Origin: Vreelandella zhanjiangensis DSM 21076
GTDB taxonomy: Bacteria; Pseudomonadota; Gammaproteobacteria; Pseudomonadales; Halomonadaceae
Assembly: GCF_000377665.1 (NCBI RefSeq)
Contig: NZ_KB898646.1
Coordinates: forward strand, 124,001-188,000
DNA: 64,000 bases
Direction: 5' to 3'
Shown in pieces: positions 44,975 through 55,126 of the stretch (positions are counted from its first letter, which is position 1; every line of letters starts with the position of its first letter). The position numbers and the translations under genes are program-made. The notes beneath the pieces were generated by a model. That model saw nothing but the letters and a program-made list of their open reading frames with translations, was not told where the DNA came from and did no database searches.

Positions 44975-45736
44975 ATGGAGAGTTTACTAACGCAGGTGCT
45001 GGGCATTGCCCGTGAAGCGGGCAGCGCTATTTTAAAAGTGTACGCCCAGGATTTTGAGGTGGAAATCAAATCCGACCACAGCCCGGTAACGGCGGCTGAT
45101 AACGCGGCTAATCAGGTGATCATAAACGGTCTCAATGCTCTTGAAGAGAAGATCCCTATTCTTTCCGAGGAAGGGGGCGAAGACTTTGCCGGGCCCGATG
45201 CAAAAGGGCGCTACTGGCTAATCGACCCTTTGGATGGCACAAAGGAGTTTGTTAAGCGCAACGATGAGTTCACGGTTAACATCGCCCTGATTGAGCACGG
45301 CAAGCCTGTATTAGGCGTGGTGCTGGCACCGGTATTTAACGTGGCGTATATCGCGGCCACAGGGGTGGGTGCATTCAAGATTGATGAGCATGGGCAGCAA
45401 ACCCCTATTCGCGTTTCTGGTAAGCCAGGTGAAGGACAGAAATGGCGCGTGATGGGCAGCCGTTCCCACGCACATCCTCACCTTGAGCGTTGGTTAAAGC
45501 AGTTAGGCCCGCATGAGACACGACCCATGGGCAGCTCGTTAAAATTCGGCATCATCGCCGAAGGCAGCGCCGATGTGTATCCGCGTTTAGGCCCCACCAG
45601 CCTATGGGACACCGCCGCCGCCCAAGCGGTCGTTGAGCAGGCGGGTGGGCGTGTGGTGACTTTAGACGGCACGCCACTCAGCTACGCTAACCCTGCTGAA
45701 ATTCTTAACCCTAATTTTGTTGTCTGGGGGCATTAA
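44975..45736 (+). CDS. cysQ: 3'(2'),5'-bisphosphate nucleotidase CysQ
   Basis: A 253-residue inositol monophosphatase-family enzyme: SDHSPVTAADNAANQ, ILSEEGGEDF, WLIDPLDGTKEFVKRNDEFTV (metal ligands DPLDGT) and LGPTSLWDTAAAQAVVEQAG. It hydrolyses PAP to AMP, removing a by-product of sulfation. In this setting it could be a housekeeping sulfur gene, or support PAPS-dependent sulfation of the polymer. No sulfotransferase is seen in the window, so the latter is unsupported. Confidence 0.94.
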   Translation: MESLLTQVLGIAREAGSAILKVYAQDFEVEIKSDHSPVTAADNAANQVIINGLNALEEKIPILSEEGGEDFAGPDAKGRYWLIDPLDGTKEFVKRNDEFTVNIALIEHGKPVLGVVLAPVFNVAYIAATGVGAFKIDEHGQQTPIRVSGKPGEGQKWRVMGSRSHAHPHLERWLKQLGPHETRPMGSSLKFGIIAEGSADVYPRLGPTSLWDTAAAQAVVEQAGGRVVTLDGTPLSYANPAEILNPNFVVWGH

Positions 45737-46488
45737 AACGTATAGCGAAGCGGTGCCAGGTTTGGGTGCCAAGGCCTGGGCGGCTGGCGCCGTCATCCGC
45801 GCCGGGCCGCCGCTGCGGGTGCCTCATGCTCGTTCCTCGCATTCGTTACCACGCGCTACGGTTGACTGCCAGATTCCAATTTGGCGCGATACCCATGTAG
45901 CGCGTGGTAAGCGCCAGCGCACCCGCGGGAGCAGCGCAAAGCGGTGCCGGGGTTGGGTGCCGAGGCCAAGGGCGGCTTACGCCGCCTCCCGCGGGTGCCT
46001 AATTTGCTCGTTCCTCGCAAAACGTTACCACGCGCTACGGGTGGTTGCCTGGCTCTAATACGGTGCGATAACCATGTAGCGCGGCGTAAGCGTCAGCGCA
46101 CCCGCGAGAGCAGCGCAAAGCGGTGCCGGGGTTAGGTGCCGAGATCTGGGCGGCTGGCGCCGCCTCCCGCGGGTGCCTTATGCTCGTCCTCGCATGCGTT
46201 ACCACGCGCTACGGTGGTTGCCGGATTCCAATTTGGCGCGAACCATGTAGCGCGGCGTAAGCGTCAGCGCACCCGCGGGAGCAGCGCAAAGCGGTGCCGG
46301 GGTTGGGTGCCGAGGCCAAGGCGGCTGGCGCCGCCTCTCGCGGGTGCCTAATTTGCTCGTTCCTCGCAAAACGTTACCACGCGCTACGGTTGGGTGCCTG
46401 GCTCTAATACGGTGCGAGATACATGTAGCGCGGCGTAAGCGTCAGCGCACCCGCGGAAGCGGTGCTGGGGCGAGTGCCAAGCCAGTGC
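45737..46488. repeat. Tandem array of REP pairs, unit about 175 bp, about 4 copies
   Basis: Alternating complement and direct copies: complement at 45814-45859, 45988-46038, 46167-46212, 46336-46387; direct at 45898-45929, 46076-46107, 46247-46280, 46425-46456. Direct-to-direct spacing is 178, 171 and 178 bp. Between them lie a GGCGGC...GCCGCC hairpin spacer and a spacer with GGCTCTAATACGGTGCGA. This BIME-like array abuts the 3' end of the RAYT gene. Several short frames in it are repeat artefacts. Confidence 0.9.
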
Positions 46489-46998
46489 CTATTCCCAATT
46501 CATTTCGGCAACTTGGGGGGTATGTTGTGAGCCCCAATCACTTTCGTACCAACCTTTCTTTACGCATTGGTGAAAGCTTGACCACTCCCAATCGCGCGGT
46601 GCTTTGGCCCAGCCGTGTTTTACTGGGTTGTAGTGAATGTAATCCATATGCCGCTGCCAATCGTGTTCATCACGGATCACGTGCTCCCAGAAGCCGCGTT
46701 GCCAAGCGCCTGAGCTTTTACTGGGAAGCTGGAATTCATTCGATGCGTATTTTTTGATATCTCTCCAGCGGGAGGAGTAATCCACATCGCCTTCGGGCAG
46801 AGTCCAGAGGCAGTGTAGGTGGTCGGGAAGTAGTACAAATGCATCCATTACAAAAGGCCGTTCGTGGCGCACTCGTCGAAAAGCTCTCCCAAGGGCATTG
46901 ATGTTAAGTTGATCGGCGAGCAACGGCTGGCGCGAATGAGTCACGACAGTAAAGAAATAGGTGCCTCCAGGCACGTATGCTCGTCGGTAAGTTGCCAT
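46489..46998 (-). CDS. REP-associated tyrosine transposase (RAYT, Y1_Tnp family)
   Basis: A 169-residue single-domain transposase: [14 protein letters not shown] at the N-terminus, the HUH metal motif [10 protein letters not shown] (His-Leu-His), and the catalytic Tyr region [14 protein letters not shown] with WSSFHQ at the end, typical of RAYTs related to IS200/IS605. SD AAGGAAGG precedes the ATG. It lies directly against the densest REP array in the window and has a diverged REP pair on its other side, exactly the arrangement expected of a RAYT and its cognate REPs. No RAYT carries its own mobile ends; it is thought to spread REPs. Confidence 0.93.
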   Translation of the reverse strand: MATYRRAYVPGGTYFFTVVTHSRQPLLADQLNINALGRAFRRVRHERPFVMDAFVLLPDHLHCLWTLPEGDVDYSSRWRDIKKYASNEFQLPSKSSGAWQRGFWEHVIRDEHDWQRHMDYIHYNPVKHGWAKAPRDWEWSSFHQCVKKGWYESDWGSQHTPQVAEMNWE

Positions 46999-47103
46999 CG
47001 CTGCCTTCCTTCAGAAATATAGTGTAAATATTACGAAGTAAGGTTAATGGTTTGAGGAGTGTATTTCATCTGTGAGGTGCTTGTATTCATGTCAGGACGC
47101 CGT

Positions 47104-47190
47104 TGCGGGTGCGCTAACGCTTACACCGCACTACATGTTCATTGCATGTATTAAATGTAGTGCGTGGTAAGTCTTGGGCGCATCCGCTAC
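47104..47190. repeat. Diverged REP pair upstream of RAYT
   Basis: A complement copy ending TTACACCGCACTAC (47104-47134) and a direct copy starting GTAGTGCGTGGTAAG (from 47157). Both carry the same CGC to TGC-type change relative to the family, so they evolved as a pair and may be the RAYT's own ancestral flank. The surrounding 46999-47236 has no gene. Confidence 0.75.
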
Positions 47191-47236
47191 GGCGTTTGGC
47201 CACCGTGGTCAAGCGCGAAAGGAGGGGCAAATATGC

Positions 47237-47650
47237 TTAACGATGAAACTGCTGTTCGCGTTCGGGCTGCCATAAAATGGCATCGATGCGAAGGCGTGCT
47301 TCAGCATTGTTAGGCAGCGGCCAGTCGATAATATCGCCTACTTTGAGGCCGATAAGACCGGCGCCAATCGGAGCCATCACCGAGATGCCGTCTTCCACCG
47401 TGCTTAGCGCATGGGGGTAAACCAGTGTGCGTACCATTTGACGCCCGCGGGTTAAATCGGTGAAGCGAATTTGGCTATTCATGCTGACCACATTGTCAGG
47501 AATATCCTTGGGATCAATCACTTCCCCACGGGCTAACTCTTCCTCGAGCAGCGTGGCTACGGCAAGCTCTTTATCGCTTGCGTTATCAATCAAGCGCTGC
47601 AAGCGTTCTGCATCAAGACGGTTAATAATAATGGGAGGACGCTGCCCCAT
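47237..47650 (-). CDS. rnk: Rnk-type nucleoside diphosphate kinase regulator (GreA/GreB-like)
   Basis: A 137-residue protein. A short N-terminal helical part (INRLDAERLQRLIDNA) precedes the GreA/GreB C-terminal FKBP-like domain (VVSMNSQIRFTDLTRG, VYPHALSTVEDGISVMAPIGAGLIGLKVGD split, and a basic/acidic IDWPLPN). Rnk binds RNA polymerase near the secondary channel but lacks the long Gre coiled coil, as here. SD AAGGAGAG before ATG 47650. It is a single-gene unit on the - strand. Confidence 0.92.
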   Translation of the reverse strand: MGQRPPIIINRLDAERLQRLIDNASDKELAVATLLEEELARGEVIDPKDIPDNVVSMNSQIRFTDLTRGRQMVRTLVYPHALSTVEDGISVMAPIGAGLIGLKVGDIIDWPLPNNAEARLRIDAILWQPEREQQFHR

Positions 47651-47733
47651 GGTTACTCTCCTTAGAAAGCAATGAAATCAATCGTGTACTTCAATTAAAC
47701 AGTAAATAAACGATTTTTGTACCTATCAATAAA

Positions 47734-47763
47734 AACAGCCCTCCCCGAAAAGGGAGGACTGTT
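47734..47763 (-). terminator. Rho-independent terminator of gdhA
   Basis: Read on the - strand: AACAGTCCTCCC, loop, GGGAGGGCTGTT followed by TTTATTG. It lies 40 nt after the gdhA stop. Confidence 0.9.
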
Positions 47764-47802
47764 CGCCACTGCCAGTGTAAGCGATCTAGCAGAGGAAGGC
47801 GA

Positions 47803-49468
<1,666 letters not shown>

Positions 49469-49811
49469 GTAGCGCGTGGTAACAAATCTTGCGAGGTACG
49501 AGCAAATGCGGCACCCGCGAATGGCGGCTGCCAAGCCGCCTGGGCCGTGCCATCCAACCCTGGTACCGCTTCACGTTGCTCCCGCGCCGGGCCGCCGCCG
49601 CGGGTGCGCTAACGCTTACACCGCGCTACATTTGAACGGTGCCATGTTTGATAGGGGCGAGAATCGTAGCGCGTGGTAACAAATCTTGCGAGGTACGAGC
49701 AAATGCGGCACCCGCGAATGGCGGCTGCCAAGCCGCCCGGGCCGTGCCACCCAAACTTGGCACCGCTTCGCGCTGCTCCCGCGGGTGCGCTGGCGCTTAC
49801 CACGCGCTACA
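49469..49811. repeat. Duplicated REP pair, 197-bp period
   Basis: Direct copies at 49469-49520 and 49666-49718 are identical over the GTAGCGCGTGGTAACAAATCTTGC head. Complement copies lie at 49598-49629 and 49778-49810. The spacer GGCGGCTGCCAAGCCGCC and following bases are duplicated too, so this is a two-copy tandem repeat. The rest of the gap up to 49968 has no gene. Confidence 0.88.
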
Positions 49812-49968
49812 TGTGTATCGCACCTAACTGGAATTCAGCAACGTATCGTAGGGCTTGATAACGAAGGCGAGGTATACGCATCCGCGGCAGTGTTTGAGCC
49901 ATCAATGCTGGAGGGTGTTATTGAATAACAAGGCGGCACGAGGCCGCCTTGGCTTGAATTGGCATGAA

Positions 49969-51576
49969 TTAAACGGGCAATACCGCGCCATCGGTGCGCG
50001 GCTCGGTGCCGCCTTGAAGTACGCCGTTTTCCGGGTTCCGCAGAATGATCTGGCCGCGGCCAAACGTCAGCGAGTCAGTCGTGCGAATGATGCGGTGGCC
50101 ACGCCGTTCAAGCGCTTGGGCAAGGTGGTCTGGAAAGCCGGGTTCCACTTCCACTGTTTTGCCTTCTACCCACTTCCAGCGGGGTAGATCCAGCGCGGCC
50201 TGGGGGTTGAGCTTGTTTTCCAGCATGCTTGCAACCACCTGCACATGGCCTTGCGGCTGCATGTAACCGCCCATGACGCCGAAGGGGCCGACCGCCTGGT
50301 CATCCTTGGTAATGAACCCGGGAATAATGGTGTGATAAGTCCGTTTGCCTGGGCGAAGAACGTTGGCATGCTCCTCATCCAGCGAGAACGACCAGCCGCG
50401 GTTTTGCAGGCTGATACCGGTACCCGGCACGACGATGCCCGAGCCGAAACCTTCGAAGTTGCTCTGGATGAACGACACCATATTGCCTTCATCGTCGGCC
50501 GTTGAAAGATATACCGTGCCGCCCATCAGCGGGTTGCCATGAGTCGGGTCAATGGCGTCATGGCCAATCAGCTCGCTGCGCTGCTTGAGGTAGGCAGGTG
50601 AGAGCATCTGCTCGACGCTTGGCGTCATGTGTTCAGGCTCGGTGATATAGCGCAGCCCATCCACATAGCCCAGCTTGGTAGCTTCGATACGCCGGTGCAG
50701 TGATTCAACGCCGTTGTGTGGCTCATCGCCCATGGCTTCCAGAATTCCCAGCGCCTGAAGCGCAATCAAGCCACTGCCGTTGGGCGGGATTTCCCAGATA
50801 TCATGACCGCGGTAGCGAACGCTGATGGGGTCGACCCATTCCGGGGTGAACGCTTCCAGATCTTCCTTGCGCAAAAAACCGCCGTGCTGACGTGAGAAGG
50901 CGTCCATGGCATCGGCAAGCTCGCCTTCATAAAAAGCCTTGGCGCGGGTTTCGCCAATCGCACGCAGCGTTTTGGCCATTTCCGGCGAGCGCCAGGTATC
51001 ACCCGCTCTAGGCGCGTGGCCTTTTGGTGCGAAGTGTTCAAGCCAGGGCGCAAACTCGGGGCGGTCGTATTGGCCGTAGCGGACGTGGGCTTTCTCCCAC
51101 AGCTGGCTGGCGGTTGGTTGTACGGCGTAGCCCTCTTCGGCGAGCTGAATGGCGGGTGCCATGAGCGCTTCAAAAGGCAGCTTGCCAAAGCGTTCGGAAA
51201 GCGTGGCCCAGGCGCCCGGCGCGCCGGGTACCGTCACCGGGATTAAGCCATGGGCCGGCATCTCGGTATGGCCTTTTTCGCGCACTCCTTCGCAGGAAAT
51301 ACCCTTGGGGGCGCGGCCGCTGGCATTCAAACCGTGCAGTTTGTCTTTCACCCAGACCAGTGCGAAGGCGTCGCTGCCGATACCGTTGGAAGTGGGTTCA
51401 ACAACGGTTAGCGCGGCAGCGGTTGCAATGGCTGCATCGATGGCGTTGCCGCCATCGCGTAGAATATTGGCACCCACTTGAGCGGCTAGTGACTGGGAAG
51501 TGGCGACCATGCCGCGCTTGCCAAAGGTGACGGTACGGCGCGAGGCGGCAGGGTAGTAATGGGGATCAAGAGTCAT
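49969..51576 (-). CDS. Gamma-glutamyltransferase family protein (YwrD-like)
   Basis: A 535-residue Ntn-hydrolase: GGNAIDAAIATAAALTVVEP near the N-terminus (split), SGRAP, WEIPPNGSGLIALQ, and the autocleavage/nucleophile site GGTVYLSTADDEGNMVSFI, where Thr354 would be the new N-terminus of the small subunit. GGYMQPQGHVQVVASM is also family-typical. It lacks a signal peptide, unlike periplasmic Ggt, so it is likely the cytoplasmic YwrD/AcyI type that hydrolyses gamma-glutamyl or related amides. It is last of the operon tctC-tctB-tctA-ggt, implying that its substrate is brought in by that transporter. Confidence 0.9.
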   Translation of the reverse strand: MTLDPHYYPAASRRTVTFGKRGMVATSQSLAAQVGANILRDGGNAIDAAIATAAALTVVEPTSNGIGSDAFALVWVKDKLHGLNASGRAPKGISCEGVREKGHTEMPAHGLIPVTVPGAPGAWATLSERFGKLPFEALMAPAIQLAEEGYAVQPTASQLWEKAHVRYGQYDRPEFAPWLEHFAPKGHAPRAGDTWRSPEMAKTLRAIGETRAKAFYEGELADAMDAFSRQHGGFLRKEDLEAFTPEWVDPISVRYRGHDIWEIPPNGSGLIALQALGILEAMGDEPHNGVESLHRRIEATKLGYVDGLRYITEPEHMTPSVEQMLSPAYLKQRSELIGHDAIDPTHGNPLMGGTVYLSTADDEGNMVSFIQSNFEGFGSGIVVPGTGISLQNRGWSFSLDEEHANVLRPGKRTYHTIIPGFITKDDQAVGPFGVMGGYMQPQGHVQVVASMLENKLNPQAALDLPRWKWVEGKTVEVEPGFPDHLAQALERRGHRIIRTTDSLTFGRGQIILRNPENGVLQGGTEPRTDGAVLPV

Positions 51577-51586
51577 GATTTATTCC

Positions 51587-53140
51587 TTATTCTTGAGAGA
51601 CGCCATCTTGATAGGCGTTATTCTGGGCTGCGTCAGCGCGCTGGGCCAGCAAACGGCGCTGGCGAATATAGCTATAGATGCTGTAAGCCACGGAAACCAC
51701 GGCCAGCGTTAATAGCAGAGCCGAAATTGGACGAGTGAAGAATAGTGTCCAGTCGGCGCTTGTCTGAAAGGCACGCCGCAGATTGGTTTCAGCAATGGGG
51801 CCTAGCACTACGCCAAGAACGAGCGGAGCCAACGGGTAGTCCAGCTTCTTCATCAAATAGCCGATGGTGCCGATGGCGGCCAACAGGTAAAGATCGGAGA
51901 GGCGGTTGTTCAGTGTGTAGGTGCCGATAGCGCAGCAGGCAAGTACCACCGGTACCACGATGTACTTGGGTACATTCAAAAGCCGCATGAAAGCACGCAT
52001 CATCAATATGCCGATAAACAGCATGAAGAACGATGCGACCGCCATGGCGATGAACATGCTGTACACCAGATCCGGGTGGTCCAGTATCAAACGCGGCCCG
52101 ATGCTGATGCCATGCACCATGATCGCCGCCATGAGAACGGCATCGGCAGGGGAGCCTGGAATGCCTAGTGAGATAAGCGGAATCAGGCTGCCGCCCACGG
52201 TGGAGGAGTTGCCAGCTTCCGAGGCGACCACGCCTTCCGGCTCGCCCTTGCCGAAGGTTTCCGGATGCTTGGAGGCGCGCTTGGCCTGATCATAAGCCAC
52301 CAGATTGGAGATCGAGCTGCCGGCCCCGGGCACCGCGCCGATGAATACGCCCAGCAATGAAGAACGAACGATGTTGATCGGTTTGCGCATGGTGCTTTTG
52401 ACCACATCCCACAGATGCGGCCGCATATCGCCGCTAACCAGTGACGAGGACGAGGCCTGCTGGCTGGACGAGGTGGGTTCGAGTTCGGAAAGCAACTGGC
52501 TCATGGCGTACATGCCAATCAGCACTACCAGAAAGGGAATGCCTGCCGTGAGTAACTCATAGCCGAAGGTAAAGCGTTCGCGCGCCATCAACGGGTCGGG
52601 GCCGATGGTCGCAATCGCAATGCCGATCAACCCGGCGATCAACCCTCGCATGAGAGAGTCACCCACCAGGCTTGCAATGATCGTGAGCGCAAAGACGATC
52701 AGCGCAAAGTACTCCCAGGGACCGAGTTTGACGGCCAGCAATGCCAGTGGCGGAGCGGCGACGATCAAGATCACAATCGATATCAGCGAGCCCACGAAGG
52801 AAGCGAACAGCCCCAGTGACAGCGCGCGACCGGGCTGGCCGCTGCGCGCCATCGGGAAGGCGTCGAACGTGGTGGCAACCGCTGAAGGTGTGCCGGGAAT
52901 GCCCAGCAGCGCGGCGCTGAACAAACCGCCGCTCAAGCCCCCCACATAAACCGAGAGCATGACGGCAATCCCCTGCATGGGGGGCATGGCGAAGGTAAGC
53001 GGCAGCGTCAACACGATGGCCATAGTAATGGTGAAGCCTGGGATGGCGGCTGCAACAATACCGGCAAAGGTGGCCACCGCCATCAGCATCAGCGTATAGG
53101 GCTCGGTGACGCCGCCGAGGGCGAGTAGAAATGCATCCAT
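51587..53140 (-). CDS. tctA: Tripartite tricarboxylate transporter large permease TctA family
   Basis: A 517-residue membrane protein with about 11-12 hydrophobic segments. Family signatures: IVAAAIPGFTITMAIVLTLPLTF, GIPGTPSAVATTFDAFPMARSGQ (split) and GAVPGAGSSISNLVAYDQAKRASKHPETFGKG (split), the paired PGxG/GTP repeats of TctA. It is the main translocation subunit of a TTT transporter working with TctB and the periplasmic TctC. Substrate cannot be read; TTT systems carry citrate, tricarballylate, aromatic acids and other carboxylates. SD AGGTG. Confidence 0.93.
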   Translation of the reverse strand: MDAFLLALGGVTEPYTLMLMAVATFAGIVAAAIPGFTITMAIVLTLPLTFAMPPMQGIAVMLSVYVGGLSGGLFSAALLGIPGTPSAVATTFDAFPMARSGQPGRALSLGLFASFVGSLISIVILIVAAPPLALLAVKLGPWEYFALIVFALTIIASLVGDSLMRGLIAGLIGIAIATIGPDPLMARERFTFGYELLTAGIPFLVVLIGMYAMSQLLSELEPTSSSQQASSSSLVSGDMRPHLWDVVKSTMRKPINIVRSSLLGVFIGAVPGAGSSISNLVAYDQAKRASKHPETFGKGEPEGVVASEAGNSSTVGGSLIPLISLGIPGSPADAVLMAAIMVHGISIGPRLILDHPDLVYSMFIAMAVASFFMLFIGILMMRAFMRLLNVPKYIVVPVVLACCAIGTYTLNNRLSDLYLLAAIGTIGYLMKKLDYPLAPLVLGVVLGPIAETNLRRAFQTSADWTLFFTRPISALLLTLAVVSVAYSIYSYIRQRRLLAQRADAAQNNAYQDGVSQE

Positions 53141-53155
53141 TAAGAGGTCACCTGT

Positions 53156-53653
53156 TTACCACCTGGCACGAGGCAGGTAGATACTGAACACGTCCGCGAA
53201 GAGATAGTACGGGCCGAATGAAAACAGCAGGGCCACGCCCAGCACTATCAGTAACGTTACCGGGCGCTTGGGCGCAAGGAACAGCTGGGCGAGCAGCAGA
53301 TAGCCGAACGTACTGAGAATGAAGCCGGCAAATGGCATGACTATCATGTAAGCGATGAACAGGCCTAGGTTCACCAGCACGCTTTTCAGCGCGGCAAGGC
53401 GGTGCCAGGCGCTTTGCAAGGTGGTTCGGGGAAAACCCCGCTTGGCAAGTTCCATGATGAGCGCCGCCACGCATAAAACGGCAATGGATGAAAAAACAAG
53501 CTGCGGAAAGGTACCGGCACCCATGGGCTCCCAGCGAGAGGCCGGCAGTGAGCCGGCCCTGAAGGCCATGAATATCGCACCTGTCGCAAGCACCACATAC
53601 GAGGCTAGCTGCAGCATGGGCACTAGCGCGACGTCTGGGTTCTTACGTTCCAT
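53156..53653 (-). CDS. tctB: Tripartite tricarboxylate transporter small permease TctB family
   Basis: A 165-residue protein with four hydrophobic segments (about 14-32, 45-65, 85-110, 125-155) and the TctB-type loop GSLPASRWEPMGAGTFPQLV. The TTT small subunit is poorly conserved but always sits between TctC and TctA as here. The SD AGGAGGTACTC is near-perfect. Confidence 0.9.
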   Translation of the reverse strand: MERKNPDVALVPMLQLASYVVLATGAIFMAFRAGSLPASRWEPMGAGTFPQLVFSSIAVLCVAALIMELAKRGFPRTTLQSAWHRLAALKSVLVNLGLFIAYMIVMPFAGFILSTFGYLLLAQLFLAPKRPVTLLIVLGVALLFSFGPYYLFADVFSIYLPRARW

Positions 53654-53681
53654 GAGTACCTCCTGTGAAAGGATGCGGCAA

Positions 53682-54632
53682 TTAATCGAGCAGGTGAGCG
53701 TTCTCTTCGATGAACTGATCGTTACGCTCCAGGTAGTCGATGTAATCGGCCCGGTTCATGAAACGTGCGGTACCGCCAATGTTGACGATATCTGTCTTGA
53801 AGTCCTCGCTTTGGGCAACGCTTTCCAGCGCGCTTTCCAGACGCTCGATGATAGCCTCGGGTGTATCCTTTGGCACGACGATGCCACGCGTCACCAGAAA
53901 CTCGAGGTCATAGCCCAGCTCGTGCAAGGTAGGCACGTCGGGCATCTCTTCCAGGCGCTCTTCGGTGGCGGCGGCCAGTACATTGACGTCACCGTTTTCC
54001 ACAAACGCTTTGGCCGACTGGTAGTCCTCGATGGTCATGGTGATATGCCCACCCGCCAGGGCGCGCAAGCGCTCGCCGGTGCCTTCATAGCCCACGTAGC
54101 CGAACTGGGTGTCGGTCGCCTGTTCGAACTGCACGGCCCACAGATGTGGAATGCCGCCCAGCGTCACGCCCAAACGGTACTTGCCGGGTTCTGCCTGTAC
54201 CGCTTCGAGCATATCGTCGAGCGTTTCCCAACCGCTATCGGCGCTGACCATGATGACGGAGTTGTCGCTGGTCATCATGGCGATAGGTTCAAATGAGTCC
54301 CAGTTGAGTTCTGTTACGCCTGAGTGGTGGGCGATCAGTAACCCCTCATGAATTTGGCTGATGCTATAGCCATCGGGCGAACGCCGAGATGCTTCGCGCA
54401 GGCCTACGGTACCGCTAGCACCTGGCATATTGATAATGGGAACCGGCTGGCCCAATTCTTTTTCCATATGTCGACCTACCAAACGCATCATTAAGTCGCT
54501 AGCACCACCGGGCCCCCACGGCACAATGAATTCAATCGGGCGCTCGGGGTAATCGTTAGCGGCCATCGCGAAGGTAGGGAGCGCAAGTGCGGCTGAAAGA
54601 GCAGACACAGTGAACAGCGTTTTGAACGTCAT
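53682..54632 (-). CDS. tctC: Tripartite tricarboxylate transporter substrate-binding protein TctC family
   Basis: The start is set at ATG 54632, giving signal peptide MTFKTLFTVSALSAALALP ending AMA-AN and SD AAGGAAAA. The open frame continues 56 codons upstream to 54800 but that part is unlike any signal sequence. Mature motifs are YPERPIEFIVPWGPGGASDLMMRLVGR (split), NMPGASGTVGL and GYDLEFLVTRGIVVPKDTP (split). It binds a carboxylate in the periplasm and delivers it to TctAB. Confidence 0.93.
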   Translation of the reverse strand: MTFKTLFTVSALSAALALPTFAMAANDYPERPIEFIVPWGPGGASDLMMRLVGRHMEKELGQPVPIINMPGASGTVGLREASRRSPDGYSISQIHEGLLIAHHSGVTELNWDSFEPIAMMTSDNSVIMVSADSGWETLDDMLEAVQAEPGKYRLGVTLGGIPHLWAVQFEQATDTQFGYVGYEGTGERLRALAGGHITMTIEDYQSAKAFVENGDVNVLAAATEERLEEMPDVPTLHELGYDLEFLVTRGIVVPKDTPEAIIERLESALESVAQSEDFKTDIVNIGGTARFMNRADYIDYLERNDQFIEENAHLLD

Positions 54633-54933
54633 CGTTTTTCCTTTTGCAGGTTGTTGTAGATCAGGCGATAAATTCAAATGCTCGCATCGACATATGCGCC
54701 GGTAGAGCAGCCTTGGAGGCAGTAGAGCGAAAAAATGGCAGACCGGAGGAGTGTGAGAACAATACAGCCCGTAGGCAGGTTCTGGCAGGGGAGTCATCAC
54801 TAGTTAGAACGCTTAAAACCCCGCTGCAAGATGCATCGCAAACTTCGTGTCAATCAGCCCAATAATCCGCCTCGATTAACCACTTCAAGCCAATATGAGG
54901 GTTGAAAGCAGTTGTTTATTTATCGTTTATTTT

Positions 54934-54953
54934 TTAAAAAATCGATTTTTTAA
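54934..54953. promoter_or_regulatory. Perfect 20-bp palindrome, candidate operator
   Basis: TTAAAAAATCGATTTTTTAA is a perfect palindrome located just downstream of the -10 of the tct promoter, where a repressor dimer would block initiation. No regulator gene is adjacent. Confidence 0.5.
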
Positions 54954-54962
54954 CAAGGCTAG

Positions 54963-54992
54963 ACTATAGGTGAAGGAAGAAAGCGACGTCAA
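54963..54992 (-). promoter_or_regulatory. Sigma70-type promoter of tctCBA-ggt
   Basis: On the - strand TTGACG (-35, 54987-54992), 18-bp spacer, TATAGT (-10, 54963-54968). The predicted start is near 54956, overlapping the palindrome. Confidence 0.7.
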
Positions 54993-55126
54993 TAGTCGAA
55001 TCGGAGCGAAAATCGCTAATTGGGTCGCCCACACTGATGCCAAATACGCGGCGCGGAATAGAAAAAAGGAGTTTGCAGCATGAGGCAGGCACCAGGCTTG
55101 CCTTGATGGCAGGAGCGCGAAGCCGC

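Larger units (their letters stand above)
54633..55126. other. tct operon control region
   Basis: This 494-bp gap between rfaH's stop and tctC's start contains no convincing gene. It holds a strong - strand promoter (54963-54992), a 20-bp palindrome at the expected start site (54934-54953), and a leader of about 320 nt before tctC. No clear rfaH terminator was found; a short stem GAGCG...CGCTC lies just after its stop. Confidence 0.6.

Noticed and set aside
45737-46757. CRISPR-like or coding interpretation of the 175-bp repeats (frames of 60-137 codons on the + strand)
   Set aside because: Units alternate in orientation and pair as hairpins, typical of BIMEs. Frames repeat the same translated repeat sequence and one runs antisense through the RAYT gene.
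49476-49928. Several 60-80 codon frames upstream of gdhA
   Set aside because: They lie in a duplicated REP pair and repeat each other; no SD or family.
53355-54296. 313-codon + strand frame opposite tctB/tctC
   Set aside because: It is antisense to two well-recognised transporter genes with good SDs; it shows no domain and no SD of its own.
54633-54800. 56-codon upstream extension of tctC
   Set aside because: A classical signal peptide and SD place the start at 54632.
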